Assembly: GCF_002741015.1 (NCBI RefSeq)
Contig: NZ_CP016620.1
Span: 496,001-560,000 of the forward strand
DNA: 64,000 nucleotides
Direction: 5' to 3'
Source of the DNA: Microvirga ossetica
GTDB lineage: Bacteria; Pseudomonadota; Alphaproteobacteria; Rhizobiales; Beijerinckiaceae
In this document: one piece after another, positions 16,489-25,193 of the stretch
How positions within the stretch are numbered: position 1 is the stretch's first letter
How the letters are laid out: each line of letters starts with the position of its first letter
Made by a program: the position numbers and the translations under genes
Notes under the pieces: generated by a model
The model's database searches: none
What the model was told of the DNA's origin: nothing
The model's input: the letters and a program-made list of their open reading frames with translations, nothing else

Positions 16489-16776
16489 ATGCCGAAGACC
16501 CGTTTTAAGAGAGAGTTTCAGGATGAGGCCGTCCGCCTCGTTTTGACGAGTGGGCGCTCGCAACGCGCGATCGCCGACGATCTTGGGGTGAACCGTTCGA
16601 CGCTCGCGCGCTGGATGGCGGAGCACCAGGATATGCGGCCTTCGTCGGCCCCGCCGCCCAATGAGGATGTCATGGACGAGCTCAAGCGCCTCCGTCGCGA
16701 GAACGAGGTGCTGCGGCAAGAGCGCGACATCCTCAAGAAGGCCACCGCTTTTTTCGTCAAGGAGGGAAGTCGATGA
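16489..16776 (+). CDS. IS3 transposase OrfA
   Basis: A 95-residue protein: HTH_Tnp_1 domain (REFQDEAVRLVLTSGRSQRA; DDLGVNRSTLARWMAEHQ) followed by the leucine-zipper segment ELKRLRRENEVLRQERDILK used for multimerisation. An AGGAGG-like RBS precedes the ATG. Its stop overlaps the orfB start (ATGA at 16773-16776), a usual arrangement in this family. Confidence 0.95.
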   Translation: MPKTRFKREFQDEAVRLVLTSGRSQRAIADDLGVNRSTLARWMAEHQDMRPSSAPPPNEDVMDELKRLRRENEVLRQERDILKKATAFFVKEGSR

Positions 16777-17630
16777 GGTTCACGTTCATCGATGCGGCGA
16801 AAGCGGAATTCCCCATCCAGCGCCTGTGCCAGGTTCTTGAGGTGAGCCAGAGCGGCTACTTTGCCTGGCGAAGTCGTCCGGCCTGCCAGCGTCAGCGCGA
16901 CGATCTGGTGCTGCTCGCCCATGTCCGATCCGCCTTTCGAGAATCGAATGGCACCTATGGCAGCCCACGGATGACGCGCGAACTCCAGGATCAGGGCCTG
17001 CCGATCGGGCGCCGTCGGACGGCCCGACTGATGCGCGAGAATGGGCTCAAGGCCCGGCAGAAACGTCGCTTCAAGCGCACCACCGACAGCCACCACGCCT
17101 TTCCTATTGCTCCCAACCTGCTCGAGCAGGACTTCTCGGCCGAGCGCCCGAACCAGAAATGGAACGCGGATATCTCGTACGTGTGGACGAGCGAGGGCTG
17201 GCTCTACCTGGCCGTGGTCCTGGATCTCTTCGCGCGCCGGGTGGTTGGCTGGGCGGTGAGCGACCGGCTGCACAAGGAACTGGCGCTCGAGGCGCTGCGC
17301 AAGGCTCTGGCGATCCGAAGACCCGGTGAGGGGCTGACCCATCACGCGGACCGCGGCAGTCAATATTGTTCGATCGAGTATCAGGCCGAGTTGCGGAAGC
17401 ACGGCATCCGGATCTCAATGTCCGGGACAGGCAATTGTTTCGACAATGCCGTGGTCGAGACTTTCTTCAAGACCTTGAAGTCCGAGCTGGTCTGGCGCAC
17501 CGTCTTCCAGACGAGAGCCGAGGCCAGGAAGGCGATCGGTCGTTACATCGATGGCTTCTACAATCCCGTCCGGCGTCATTCGACACTGGACTATGTCAGT
17601 CCGGCTCAGTTCGAAAGGCTGGCCGGATAG
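16773..17630 (+). CDS. IS3 transposase OrfB
   Basis: A 285-residue protein with the HTH_21 region (VRSAFRESNGTYGSPRMTRE) and an rve core with KWNADISYVWTSEGWLYLAV (Asp), LTHHADRGSQYCS (Asp) and GNCFDNAVVETFFKTLKSEL (Glu), ending RRHSTLDYVSPAQFE. Full length for the family. Overlap with orfA by 4 bp suggests expression by coupling; many IS3 elements also make an OrfAB fusion by frameshifting, and no clear slippery run is seen here. Confidence 0.95.
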   Translation: MRFTFIDAAKAEFPIQRLCQVLEVSQSGYFAWRSRPACQRQRDDLVLLAHVRSAFRESNGTYGSPRMTRELQDQGLPIGRRRTARLMRENGLKARQKRRFKRTTDSHHAFPIAPNLLEQDFSAERPNQKWNADISYVWTSEGWLYLAVVLDLFARRVVGWAVSDRLHKELALEALRKALAIRRPGEGLTHHADRGSQYCSIEYQAELRKHGIRISMSGTGNCFDNAVVETFFKTLKSELVWRTVFQTRAEARKAIGRYIDGFYNPVRRHSTLDYVSPAQFERLAG

Positions 17631-18582
17631 CTACCAAACCGCTCTCCACTAAACCGAAGCAAATCCAATGAGGCCGCGCGCCATTTTGAGGTGTCGGTCG
17701 CGTTTGTGGTGCGGCTCATGGCGGCGTATCGGGCCACCGGCAGCCTGGCGCCCAAACCAGAGGGCGGCTGGCGCTACTCCAAGCTCGACCCGCATCGCGA
17801 GTTTCTGATCCGTCGCGTCGCCGAGAGGAACGACATCACCATGCCCCAGCTCGCGGCCGAACTGGTGGCCTTGGGCACCAAGATCACGCCGGCGTCCATC
17901 GCGCGCTGGTACATCCGCCACGGCTATAGCGTCAAAAAAAACTTTGCGGGCCAGCGAACAAGAACGCTCCGACGTGCGCCAGGCCCGCGAGCATTGGCAC
18001 ACAAAACGCCAGCCGCGCATGCGCCAGGAGCCGCACCGGCTCGTGTTTCTCGATGAGACCGGCACATCCACCAAGATGACGCGCCTGCGCGGCCGCTGCC
18101 TCAAAGGGCAGCGTCTGTATGCAAGGGCACCATTCGGCCACTGGCTGACCCAGACCTTTGTCGCCGGGCTGCGCTACTGTGGTCTGACGGCGCCTTGGGT
18201 GATCGATGGGCCGATGACCCGTCAGATCTTTGAGACTTATGTGGAGACCCAGCTTGCTCCGACCTTGTCCAAGGGCGACGTGGTGATCCTCGACAACCTG
18301 CCGGCGCACAAGAGCGAGACGGCGGCGCAGTGTCTGAAGCAACGCGGCGCCTGGTTCCTGTTCCTGCCTGCTTATTCGCCCGATTTGAACCCAATTGAGC
18401 AACTCTTCGCCAAGATCAAAGCACATCTGCGCAAAGCCGAAGCCCGCACCTTTGACGCGCTCTGGCGGGCCATCGGGGACATCTGTGATGGGGTCGAAGC
18501 TGAGGAATGCCGCAACTACTTCACTGCCGCAGGTTATGGATTCGTCTGAACAGCCGATGCTCTAGGTTCGTACTCTGACGCC

Positions 18583-18756
18583 CTATCGCTGCGCATCGTT
18601 CACCTCATTGCGAGCTCGCCTGGCTGCCGCATTTCCGGCAGCCAGGTCCATCTGCGACATCAGCCAACCGCCGAAGATGTCGCCGGCCGGATTGGTGTCC
18701 GAGGGCATCGCAATGGTTCGAATGACAGGCTCTTTGTCGGTGCCGTTCGCTTCCAT
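18583..18756 (-). pseudogene. Acyl-CoA thioesterase (YciA-like), 5' fragment
   Basis: The minus-strand frame from the ATG at 18756 reads VIRTIAMPSDTNPAGDIFGG, then WLMSQMDLAAGNAAARRAR, the signature of the YciA/acyl-CoA-thioesterase hotdog family, in which the Asp and the helix after FGGW form the active site. Homology ends near position 18612, where IS110 sequence begins; a stop at 18583 gives only 57 residues of about 130. The gene is therefore truncated by the IS110 insertion. A good RBS (AGGGAA) remains upstream. Confidence 0.82.
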
Positions 18757-18788
18757 TGGATTCCCTTGAATATCGGCCTAGGTCTGGT

Positions 18789-19538
18789 TCAGGCCCTTGT
18801 CCTGCGCCGTGTCCCGGCGCGGGGCTGCTGGTCGACGGACGCATCGAAGGCCATGGCCTCCGCCCTGCGTTCCCCCCCACTTCGGATGTGCCGCCGCATC
18901 ATGATCTCCGCCAGTTCGGGATCCCTGTCCTGGATCGCGTCAAGGATGCGTTTGTGCTCGACGAGCGCGCGGCTCCGGAGGACGATGCTGTCGCTGCGGC
19001 TGCGGTAGAGCCGCAGCAGCGGATAGAACTGATTGCAGAGATACTCGATCAGGAGCGGATTTCCGCTCGCCCGCGCAATCCGGAAGTGGAAATCCCGATC
19101 GGCGGCGCCCAGTGCGTTGTGAACGCCCGGCTGAAGTCCGGCGATCTCTGCCTCGTGGCGGCGGACGCCCTCGGCGAGCGCCTCAATATCCTCGGCACTC
19201 ATGTTCCGCGCCGCTTCGCGGGCGGCAAGGCCCTCAAGGACCTCGCGCACGCTATAGATCGATTGCAGCATCTCGCGCGTCGCCTCGACGACCCGCGGGC
19301 CCTGGTTCGGGACGCGGGTAATCAGATGGCGCTCTTGCAGGCGGTGCAAGGCCTCGCGCAGGGGGCCGCGGCTGACACCGTAGCGCTGGGCGAGAACCGG
19401 CTCGCTGATCTTCGACCCGAGGGGCAGCTCACCCTGGAGGATGGCATCCGTCAGGCGATGGAAAAGCTGCTCGGCCAGCGTCTGGCTCGCCTCCGCGGCA
19501 TCACTGACAGGGGTCAAACGGTGTTCAGGACCATCCAT
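18789..19538 (-). CDS. GntR-family (FCD) regulator of the Tct module
   Basis: A 249-residue regulator: N-terminal winged helix (LTDAILQGELPLGSKISEPV, YGVSRGPLREALHRLQERHL) and C-terminal FCD ligand domain (residues 90-230) with the metal-binding His residues expected (DRDFHFRIA, EHKRILDAI, MMRRHI). FCD regulators usually respond to carboxylates. It lies downstream of tctC in the same direction with a 130-bp gap, so it may be the last gene of that operon, and it is the best candidate for controlling the divergent promoter region at 22.75-22.93 kb. The C-terminal 20 residues are basic and Gln-rich. Confidence 0.88.
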   Translation of the reverse strand: MDGPEHRLTPVSDAAEASQTLAEQLFHRLTDAILQGELPLGSKISEPVLAQRYGVSRGPLREALHRLQERHLITRVPNQGPRVVEATREMLQSIYSVREVLEGLAAREAARNMSAEDIEALAEGVRRHEAEIAGLQPGVHNALGAADRDFHFRIARASGNPLLIEYLCNQFYPLLRLYRSRSDSIVLRSRALVEHKRILDAIQDRDPELAEIMMRRHIRSGGERRAEAMAFDASVDQQPRAGTRRRTRA

Positions 19539-19668
19539 GACTTACGAACCTTGCCGTTGCATCGCGTTGGGCATCTTCGGCTCGAAGGCGGGGACGAACA
19601 AGCCCATTCCCGAACATCGAGCCGACAGTTCGGGGAGGCGGACGGCCTGGACCGTCCGCCGCGAAGCG

Positions 19669-20637
19669 TCACTGCGTGGCGAGGCCGAGTTCGGTCAGGA
19701 TCTCCTTCGCCTGGCGTGTCTCGTCCGCGATGAAGGTCTGATACGGCGCCTCGGGCAGGTACAGGTCAAGCCAGCCACGATCGTCGAGGATCTTCTTCCA
19801 GTGCGCCGACTTTACGAGCTTGGCGAACACGTCGGCCAGGGCGGTCGCCGACTTGTCATCGAGGCTCTTGTGGACGGAAACACCGCGCCAGTTCGCGAAT
19901 ACGACGTCATACCCAAGCTCGCGCAGCGTCGGGACATCGACGCCAGGAAGCCGCTCGGGCGCAGCGACGGCGAGCAGCCGCAGCTTCTTTGCCTCGATCT
20001 GCGTCTTGAAATCCTGCAATCCGCCGCCGACCACGGTCGCCTGGCCGTTCAGCGCCGAGATGACAACCTCGCCCGTGTTCGGATGCGGGATGAAGTTGAC
20101 CTGCTTCGGCGTCATGCCGGCGATCTTCGCGAGACGGGCGAAGAAGATGTTCTCGGTCGACCCGGGAGAACCGCCGCCCCAGGCGATCGAGCCGGGGTTG
20201 GCCTTGAAGCGTGCCATCAGGTCCTTGAAGTCCTTGACGTCTGAGTCCTGACGGACGGCGATCACCTCGTACTCGCCCGCAAGCCGGGCCAGGGGCCGAA
20301 CATCGGCCAGGGTGACAGGCGTCTTGTTCGTGAGCGGGAAGAAGACCGTGCCCGCGCCCTGCACGACGACGGCATTCTTGTTGCCTTCCTTCGTGGTCAC
20401 GAATTGCGAGATCGCGATCATGCCGCCGCCACCCGGCACGTTGTTGACCTTGATGTTATTGATCCCCTCGGCCCGCAGGGCCTCCTCGATCCCGCGCGCC
20501 GCCTGGTCGAGCCCGCTGCCCGGGCCGCCCGGCACGGTGATATCAAGTGAGCGGATCGTCTGCGCCTGGCTTGGCGCAGCCGCGAGAAGGAAACCAACCG
20601 CAAGCGATGCGATCGTCGTCCGTCGAGTGATGATCAT
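19669..20637 (-). CDS. tctC: TctC/Bug periplasmic substrate-binding protein
   Basis: A 322-residue periplasmic binding protein of the Bug (tripartite tricarboxylate transporter) family: signal peptide (ASLAVGFLLAAAPSQAQ), the VPGGPGSGLDQAARGIEEAL segment, NVPGGGGMIAISQFV, and the later region AWGGGSPGSTENIFFARLAK, all typical of Bug proteins. It delivers a carboxylate (citrate, tartrate, other C4-C6 acids) to the TctAB permease. Here it is encoded after tctA, in the order tctB-tctA-tctC-gntR on the minus strand. The actual ligand is unknown. Confidence 0.92.
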   Translation of the reverse strand: MIITRRTTIASLAVGFLLAAAPSQAQTIRSLDITVPGGPGSGLDQAARGIEEALRAEGINNIKVNNVPGGGGMIAISQFVTTKEGNKNAVVVQGAGTVFFPLTNKTPVTLADVRPLARLAGEYEVIAVRQDSDVKDFKDLMARFKANPGSIAWGGGSPGSTENIFFARLAKIAGMTPKQVNFIPHPNTGEVVISALNGQATVVGGGLQDFKTQIEAKKLRLLAVAAPERLPGVDVPTLRELGYDVVFANWRGVSVHKSLDDKSATALADVFAKLVKSAHWKKILDDRGWLDLYLPEAPYQTFIADETRQAKEILTELGLATQ

Positions 20638-20685
20638 CTAGTCCTCCCAGTGAAAGTGATTGTTCGGTGATCGCGCGGAGGGGTG

Positions 20686-22212
20686 TTAGTGGGTGGCACC
20701 CACCGCGGATTGGGACTTCCGCCTTCTCAGGCTGGAAATGATCGGAGATGCCACGAACGCAAGCGCCACCAGCAGGAGGACAGCCGAGACCGGGTGCGTG
20801 ACGAAAACGGTCCAGTCACCCTGGCTGATGGCCAGCGAGCGGCGTAACTGCTGCTCGATGAGCGGTCCGAGGATCAGCCCGAGCACGCACGGGACGATCG
20901 GCACCCCGACGACCCGCATGACGAAGCCGACCATGCCGATGATCCACAGGATCACGAGATCGACCGCGTTGCCGTTGAGGCTGTAGACGCCGAGGGACGA
21001 CAGCACGAGGATGCCGCCATAGAGCCAGGGCTTCGGCAGCGACAGGAGCCGCACCCAGACGCCAACCATGGGCAGGTTGAGGACGAGCAGGAAGACGTTG
21101 CCGATGTAGAGGCTTGCGATCAGTCCCCAGATCAGGCTCGGATTCGTATCGAACAGCAGCGGACCGGGACGCAGCCCGTATTGCTGGAAGGCTGCGAGCA
21201 TCACCGCCGCCGTGCTTGACGTGGGAAGGCCCAGCGCCAGCAGTGGCGCCAACGCACCGGCCGCCGATGCATTGTTGGCCGCCTCGGGACCGGCGACGCC
21301 CTCGATCGCGCCGAGACCGAACTCCTCTGGCTTCTTGCTGAGCTTCTTCTCGAGCGTATAGGACAGAACGGTCGGGATCTCACTGCCGCCCGCCGGGATC
21401 GACCCGATGGGGAAGCCGATCAGCGAACCACGCAGCCATGGCTTCCACGACCGGCTCCAGTCCTCGCGGCTCATCCAGAGAGAGCCCCGCAGCTTGTGCA
21501 GGCTGTCGGCCTTGCCGCCGTCGGTCGCTGCCATGTAGAGGGTCTCGCCGATGGCGAACAGTCCGACAGCCACGACGACCGTATCGATGCCATCGAGCAG
21601 TTCCGGAACGCCGAAGGCAAAGCGGGCTTGTCCGGTCTGCGGGTCGAGTCCGACCGTGCCAAGGAGCAGCCCGAAGAACAGCGAGGCGATCCCGAATGCG
21701 ATCGATCCACCCCCGGTCGGGTTGCTCAGCATGGTTGTCACGGTGGCAAGCGACAGCACCATGAGGGCGAAGTAGTCGGGTGCCGTCAGCTTGAGCGCGA
21801 TTTCCACCAAGAGCGGGGCGGCGAAGGTCAGTCCGATCGTTCCGATCGTGCCGGCGACGAAGGAGCCGATTGCGGCAGTCGCCAGCGCCTGGGCGCCACG
21901 GCCCCTGCGCGCCATGGCGTTGCCGTCGATGGCGGTCATCATCGATCCAGCCTCGCCGGGCGTGTTCAACAGGATGGAGGTCGTCGAGCCGCCGTATTGT
22001 GCGCCGTAGTAGATGCCGGCGAACATGATGAAGGCGGAGACCGGCGGCAGGCCCACCGTCAGGGGCATCAGGATCGCGACCGTGGTCGCCGGACCGATCC
22101 CGGGCAGGACGCCGATCGCGGTCCCGAGGGTCACGCCGATGATCGACCAGATGAGATTATCCGGCGTGAGCGCGACGGTAAAACCCTGGGCAAGCAATGC
22201 AAGTGTTTCCAT
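20686..22212 (-). CDS. tctA: TctA large permease subunit
   Basis: A 508-residue membrane protein with about 11-12 hydrophobic segments. Family landmarks are [39 protein letters not shown], the cytoplasmic-loop sequence [20 protein letters not shown] and [20 protein letters not shown], which make up the repeated gating motifs of TctA. It is the transport subunit of the tripartite tricarboxylate transporter. The ATG at 22212 begins 13 bp after the tctB stop; tctC starts 48 bp downstream. A GTG three bases upstream is also in frame. Confidence 0.95.
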   Translation of the reverse strand: METLALLAQGFTVALTPDNLIWSIIGVTLGTAIGVLPGIGPATTVAILMPLTVGLPPVSAFIMFAGIYYGAQYGGSTTSILLNTPGEAGSMMTAIDGNAMARRGRGAQALATAAIGSFVAGTIGTIGLTFAAPLLVEIALKLTAPDYFALMVLSLATVTTMLSNPTGGGSIAFGIASLFFGLLLGTVGLDPQTGQARFAFGVPELLDGIDTVVVAVGLFAIGETLYMAATDGGKADSLHKLRGSLWMSREDWSRSWKPWLRGSLIGFPIGSIPAGGSEIPTVLSYTLEKKLSKKPEEFGLGAIEGVAGPEAANNASAAGALAPLLALGLPTSSTAAVMLAAFQQYGLRPGPLLFDTNPSLIWGLIASLYIGNVFLLVLNLPMVGVWVRLLSLPKPWLYGGILVLSSLGVYSLNGNAVDLVILWIIGMVGFVMRVVGVPIVPCVLGLILGPLIEQQLRRSLAISQGDWTVFVTHPVSAVLLLVALAFVASPIISSLRRRKSQSAVGATH

Positions 22213-22225
22213 CACCTGGCTCCCA

Positions 22226-22705
22226 TCATTGGTCGCGCTGGAACAGCGGTTCCAGCGGCCCGAGCGGCAGATCGATCCCGAGGCCGAGAGTGAAGACCAG
22301 CAGGATCACGGTGGCGAGGACGAGGCCGATGACCGCATTCGCTAGGATGCGGCGATCGCCGAACGCGTAGGTGCCGGCCACGAACACGGTTGCGACGGCC
22401 GGGATCCAGCCGAGACGCGAGATCAGGGCGGCCTCCAGCAGGAGCGCTGCCGAGATCAGTCCCACCGGCCAAAGGTTGAGCTTCGGCTGATCGGGCAGGT
22501 CCTCGAGCGAGGCACGCCTCGTGCTGATCACGCTTGCGACGCCGGACAGGGTGAGGCCGATGCCGATCAGGTTGGAGAACATGGCCGGTCCGACGACGTC
22601 GTAGGTGAAGCCGGTCTTGATCTGTTGCGAGGCGACGACGACTGCCACGCCGAGCGCGACGACGGCAGAGCCGAATAGAGTCCCAGGTAGTCGATGTGCC
22701 GACAT
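22226..22705 (-). CDS. tctB: TctB small permease subunit
   Basis: A 159-residue protein with four hydrophobic segments ([70 protein letters not shown]) as expected for TctB, the poorly conserved small subunit of tripartite tricarboxylate transporters. The final LGIDLPLGP loop is family-typical. I chose the ATG at 22705 because the in-frame extension to 22753 runs over the promoter region. It is the first gene of the minus-strand tctBAC-gntR set. Confidence 0.88.
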   Translation of the reverse strand: MSAHRLPGTLFGSAVVALGVAVVVASQQIKTGFTYDVVGPAMFSNLIGIGLTLSGVASVISTRRASLEDLPDQPKLNLWPVGLISAALLLEAALISRLGWIPAVATVFVAGTYAFGDRRILANAVIGLVLATVILLVFTLGLGIDLPLGPLEPLFQRDQ

Positions 22706-22787
22706 TGTCCTCCCTCCCGTCACTTTTGGTTGCTGCCAGTCTTCAGGCGTCATGCTGGCCTTGCCCGGAACCTATCGAGGCGGGCGA

Positions 22788-22866
22788 GATTGTCAACATA
22801 TTATGTAATTCGGGGGTAATTTATACGTTCTGACCGCTTTAAAAGAAGAATGTGTTGACACATAGT
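22788..22866. promoter_or_regulatory. Divergent promoter region with paired TGTTGACA sites
   Basis: TGTTGACA occurs on the plus strand at 22853-22860 (inside the inverted repeat TGTGTTGACACA, 22851-22862) and on the minus strand at 22798-22791 (plus-strand TGTCAACA). Both contain TTGACA, a consensus -35 box, each pointing to its own gene (lyase-like at 22927, tctB at 22705). Minus-strand TAGGTT lies 16 bases from its -35. The symmetric arrangement also suggests binding of the FCD-GntR regulator encoded at the operon's end. The surrounding 70 bases are AT-rich compared with the genes. Confidence 0.5.
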
Positions 22867-22926
22867 GCCGTCTTAAGTTTCTTGTTGCCAGACCGCGGCG
22901 GTCGTTAAACGTGAGGGAGTTTGTCC

Positions 22927-23922
22927 ATGCATCTCAGGCCCAAGGTCGTCGAAGGCCGTATGAGCGCGGAACTGCGGCGGCAGCTTCGAGAAGAGGCCCA
23001 CCCGATCTGCGCGATCTCCGGCGCAACGCCCCATCATGCCCAGTTGGCGGAGGCGGCTGGCTTCCGGCTGTTCTTCCACTCGGGCTCGCAATCCGCAGCG
23101 ACGATCCTCGGCCTGCCGGATGCCGGCCTGATGACGCTGACGGAGGCTGTCGACAATCTCCGGCGCATTTGCCAATCCGTTACGATCCCGGTGGTCGCGG
23201 ACTGTGAGACGGGGTTCGGGAACGTCATCAACACGACGCGGGCCGTGCACGAGTTCATCACGGCCGGCGTGGCTGGCTTCTTCCTGGAGGATCAGGTCTT
23301 CCCGAAGCGATGCGGCTTCACGGCGGGCGTCGAGGTGATCCCGATCCCCGAGGCCGTCGGCAAGTACCGCGCGGCCGTGGCCGAGCGCGACCGCCTCGAT
23401 CCCGACGTTGTCGTCATCGCCCGCACAGACTCCAGGGCTGCGGTCGGAGGGAGTGTCGATGAGGTGCTTCGACGCTGCGAGGCCTATCTGGAGGCCGGCG
23501 TGGACATGTTGATGGTCGTGGCGCTCCAGACCCGTGAGGAAATGCGCAGTGTCATGGAGGCATTCCCCGGAACCCCCATCTACATCAACGCGGGCGCCGT
23601 GCGACCGTTGCTCACGCATGCGGAGTATGCCGCGATGGGGGTCGCGACCTACAACATCTCGGTGGCCAAGGTCGCGCAGATCATGATGGAGCGTTTCCTG
23701 GACGACTGCCGGCAGCGAGGTGCGGATGCGTTCAACGACTTCATGGCATCGAACACGGCAACTGGCCGCTCGACCCTCGGCTATCTGAGCCTGACCGGCT
23801 TTCCTGCCGTGGTTGAAATCGAACGTGCCTTCCTGCCCGCCGAGGCAATGGCAAAGTACGATACGTCGCTCGCGGATTACGATCCTCGGAAGGGCCGGGC
23901 CGTTGAAGCCGAGCGATCCTGA
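22927..23922 (+). CDS. Isocitrate-lyase/PEP-mutase superfamily enzyme
   Basis: A 331-residue TIM-barrel enzyme. Landmarks are ICAISGATPHHAQLAEAAGF, FFHSGSQSAATILGLPDAGL, VVADCETGFGNVINTTRAVH (Mg-binding Asp in the D-C/A-E-T/D-G-x-G segment), FFLEDQVFPKRCGFTAG and VVIARTDSRAAVGGS. The catalytic loop reads P-K-R-C-G-F, lacking the His of the K-K/R-C-G-H motif in isocitrate and methylisocitrate lyases, so it is likely an oxaloacetate decarboxylase-like, 2,3-dimethylmalate-lyase-like or other C-C lyase. Divergent pairing with a Tct carboxylate transporter suggests it acts on the imported acid. The ATG at 22927 has GAGGGAG upstream. Confidence 0.85.
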   Translation: MHLRPKVVEGRMSAELRRQLREEAHPICAISGATPHHAQLAEAAGFRLFFHSGSQSAATILGLPDAGLMTLTEAVDNLRRICQSVTIPVVADCETGFGNVINTTRAVHEFITAGVAGFFLEDQVFPKRCGFTAGVEVIPIPEAVGKYRAAVAERDRLDPDVVVIARTDSRAAVGGSVDEVLRRCEAYLEAGVDMLMVVALQTREEMRSVMEAFPGTPIYINAGAVRPLLTHAEYAAMGVATYNISVAKVAQIMMERFLDDCRQRGADAFNDFMASNTATGRSTLGYLSLTGFPAVVEIERAFLPAEAMAKYDTSLADYDPRKGRAVEAERS

Positions 23923-24053
23923 CCCGGCACGCTTGGTCGGAATGACCGAAACGACCGCCAGTTCCGGTCCCGCTTGCCGATGGAGGCGGGGCAGGGCTGT
24001 GGACGTCACTCTACTGCGTGAAGCGGGCCGGTTCGGGGAGCAGGCGTCCAGGG

Positions 24054-25094
24054 ATGACAGGTAAACTTGGCGGCATCCTTGCGGTCCGGGCCCTTCTCGG
24101 CTTCGTCTCGGGCTGTGCGGGCGGAGCCGTTTTCAAGTGGCTGGGCTTCCCGCTGCCGTGGACGCTCGGGTCGCTGACGGCCGCTGCCGTCATCGCCGTG
24201 GCCGGACTTGAGTGGAAGTTGCCGAATGCCGCCCGACCCATCATCGGGGTCATGGCCGGAAGCGCCTTCACCGCGGAGGTCGCGCGTTCCATGGTGCATT
24301 GGTGGGAGGCGATCCTCCCGCTGGTCGCGTTTCTCGTGCTCATCACGCTGGCGGGCCGGGTGTTCTTCACCCGCTTCTGCGGCTTCGACAGGACGACAGC
24401 CTTCTTTGCCTCGACACCGGGAGGATTGAGCGAGCTGACGCTGCTCGGGGCGCAGTATGGCGGGAATATCCGCCAACTCGTTCTCATTCATTCCACCAGG
24501 ATCATCACGGTCGTCTTCCTGGTGCCGTTCGCTGTTCGCCTCCTCTTCGATCTCGAGGGTGGCGGAAGGATCGGCCCCGGTCATGCGTCGGAGGTGCTTT
24601 CCGCGCTCGACTGGCTTGTCCTGTTGGGTTGCGCCGCGCTTGGCTACGTCATCGGGCGTCCACTCAAGTTGGTCGGCGGTGTCATGGTCATGCCGCTGAT
24701 CTTGAGCGCGATCATGCATGGTACGGGCCTGACGCAACTTCCCCCGCCGCCTTGGCTCGTCGCACTCGTGCAGGTGGTCATCGGCTGCGTCGCAGGTTCC
24801 CGCTTCGCGGGCGTCCAATGGCACGAGGTTCGCACCTCGGTTGTCCAGGGCCTTGCGTGGACGGCGATCATGCTGCTGGCGGCCCTCGCTGCGGCCGCCC
24901 TGTGCTCGACATTCGTCGATGCGTCCGTGCCGGCCCTTCTTCTCGCCTTTGCCCCCGGCGGCATCGCCGAAATGACCATCGTCGCCTTTGCCATGGGCAT
25001 CGAGGTCGCTTTCGTCGTCTGCTGCCACGTCTTCCGGTCCATCTTCCTCGTTGCGATGGCGCCGGCGTTGTACCGCGGAACGCACAAGGGTTGA
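24054..25094 (+). CDS. AbrB-family membrane protein (COG3180)
   Basis: A 346-residue integral membrane protein of about 10 helices in two homologous halves: LPWTLGSLTAAAVIAVAGLE, ASTPGGLSELTLLGAQYGGN in the first half and FAPGGIAEMTIVAFAMGIEV in the second, the repeated P-G-G-[IL]-x-E-[ML]-T signature of the AbrB/ammonia-monooxygenase-annotated family. The name is historical: it has no relation to the AbrB DNA-binding fold. Function is unproven, transport is suspected. It follows the lyase-like gene by 131 bp on the same strand and is often found with TTT/Bug systems. The ATG at 24054 is preferred; a GTG at 24018 is in frame. Confidence 0.85.
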   Translation: MTGKLGGILAVRALLGFVSGCAGGAVFKWLGFPLPWTLGSLTAAAVIAVAGLEWKLPNAARPIIGVMAGSAFTAEVARSMVHWWEAILPLVAFLVLITLAGRVFFTRFCGFDRTTAFFASTPGGLSELTLLGAQYGGNIRQLVLIHSTRIITVVFLVPFAVRLLFDLEGGGRIGPGHASEVLSALDWLVLLGCAALGYVIGRPLKLVGGVMVMPLILSAIMHGTGLTQLPPPPWLVALVQVVIGCVAGSRFAGVQWHEVRTSVVQGLAWTAIMLLAALAAAALCSTFVDASVPALLLAFAPGGIAEMTIVAFAMGIEVAFVVCCHVFRSIFLVAMAPALYRGTHKG

Positions 25095-25193
25095 TGGACT
25101 CAAGAGGACCTTGGTGATCGGAAGTTCGCACATCGCGCAGGATCCTGGTTCGGCGCGCTGATCCTCAGCACCGTCCAAGGCCATCACACGGTA

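Larger units (their letters stand above)
16438..17667 (+). mobile_element. IS3-family insertion sequence, complete
   Basis: A 1230-bp element with ends TGGTCTTGCTTCG and (reverse complement of the right end) TGGATTTGCTTCG; the homology also includes TGGAGAGC further in. It is flanked by the 3-bp direct repeat ATG at 16435-16437 and 17668-17670, as expected for IS3. It contains overlapping orfA and orfB. It is the youngest layer of a three-level nest (IS110, then IS630, then IS3). Confidence 0.9.
16365..18549 (+). pseudogene. IS630 transposase interrupted by IS3
   Basis: The start (16365, AGAGGAG RBS) encodes KSYSLDLRQRVVRFVEAGHS and breaks at 16437. It resumes at 17671 with EAARHFEVSVAFVVRLMAAY, continues to YSVKK at a run of eight A (17934-17941), and, after a +1 shift there, gives [20 protein letters not shown] and the DDE core [43 protein letters not shown]. 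Removing IS3 and one ATG copy restores ...GHSC-HEAARHFEV exactly. The A8 run suggests programmed frameshifting or transcriptional slippage, so before IS3 arrival the element was probably active. Confidence 0.85.
16275..18562 (+). mobile_element. IS630-family element (copy B), split by IS3
   Basis: Inverted ends GAGCATCGGCTGTTC at 16275 and GAACAGCCGATGCTC ending at 18562, flanked by TA at 16273-16274 and 18563-18564. Without the IS3 insertion and its duplication it would be about 1055 bp. It sits inside an IS110 transposase gene. Its own transposase is interrupted by the IS3 element at an ATG trinucleotide. Confidence 0.9.

Noticed and set aside
18623..18650. Perfect hairpin CCTGGCTGCC...GGCAGCCAGG resembling a terminator
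   Set aside because: It lies inside the coding sequence of the thioesterase fragment (MDLAAGNAAARR) and has no U-run; it follows from repeated Ala/Leu codons.
21496..22293. Long plus-strand open frames over the tct operon (also 19669-20244, 24006-25187, 7847-9028)
   Set aside because: They are antisense shadows of well-supported genes in high-GC DNA, with Arg/Gly/His-rich products and no RBS.
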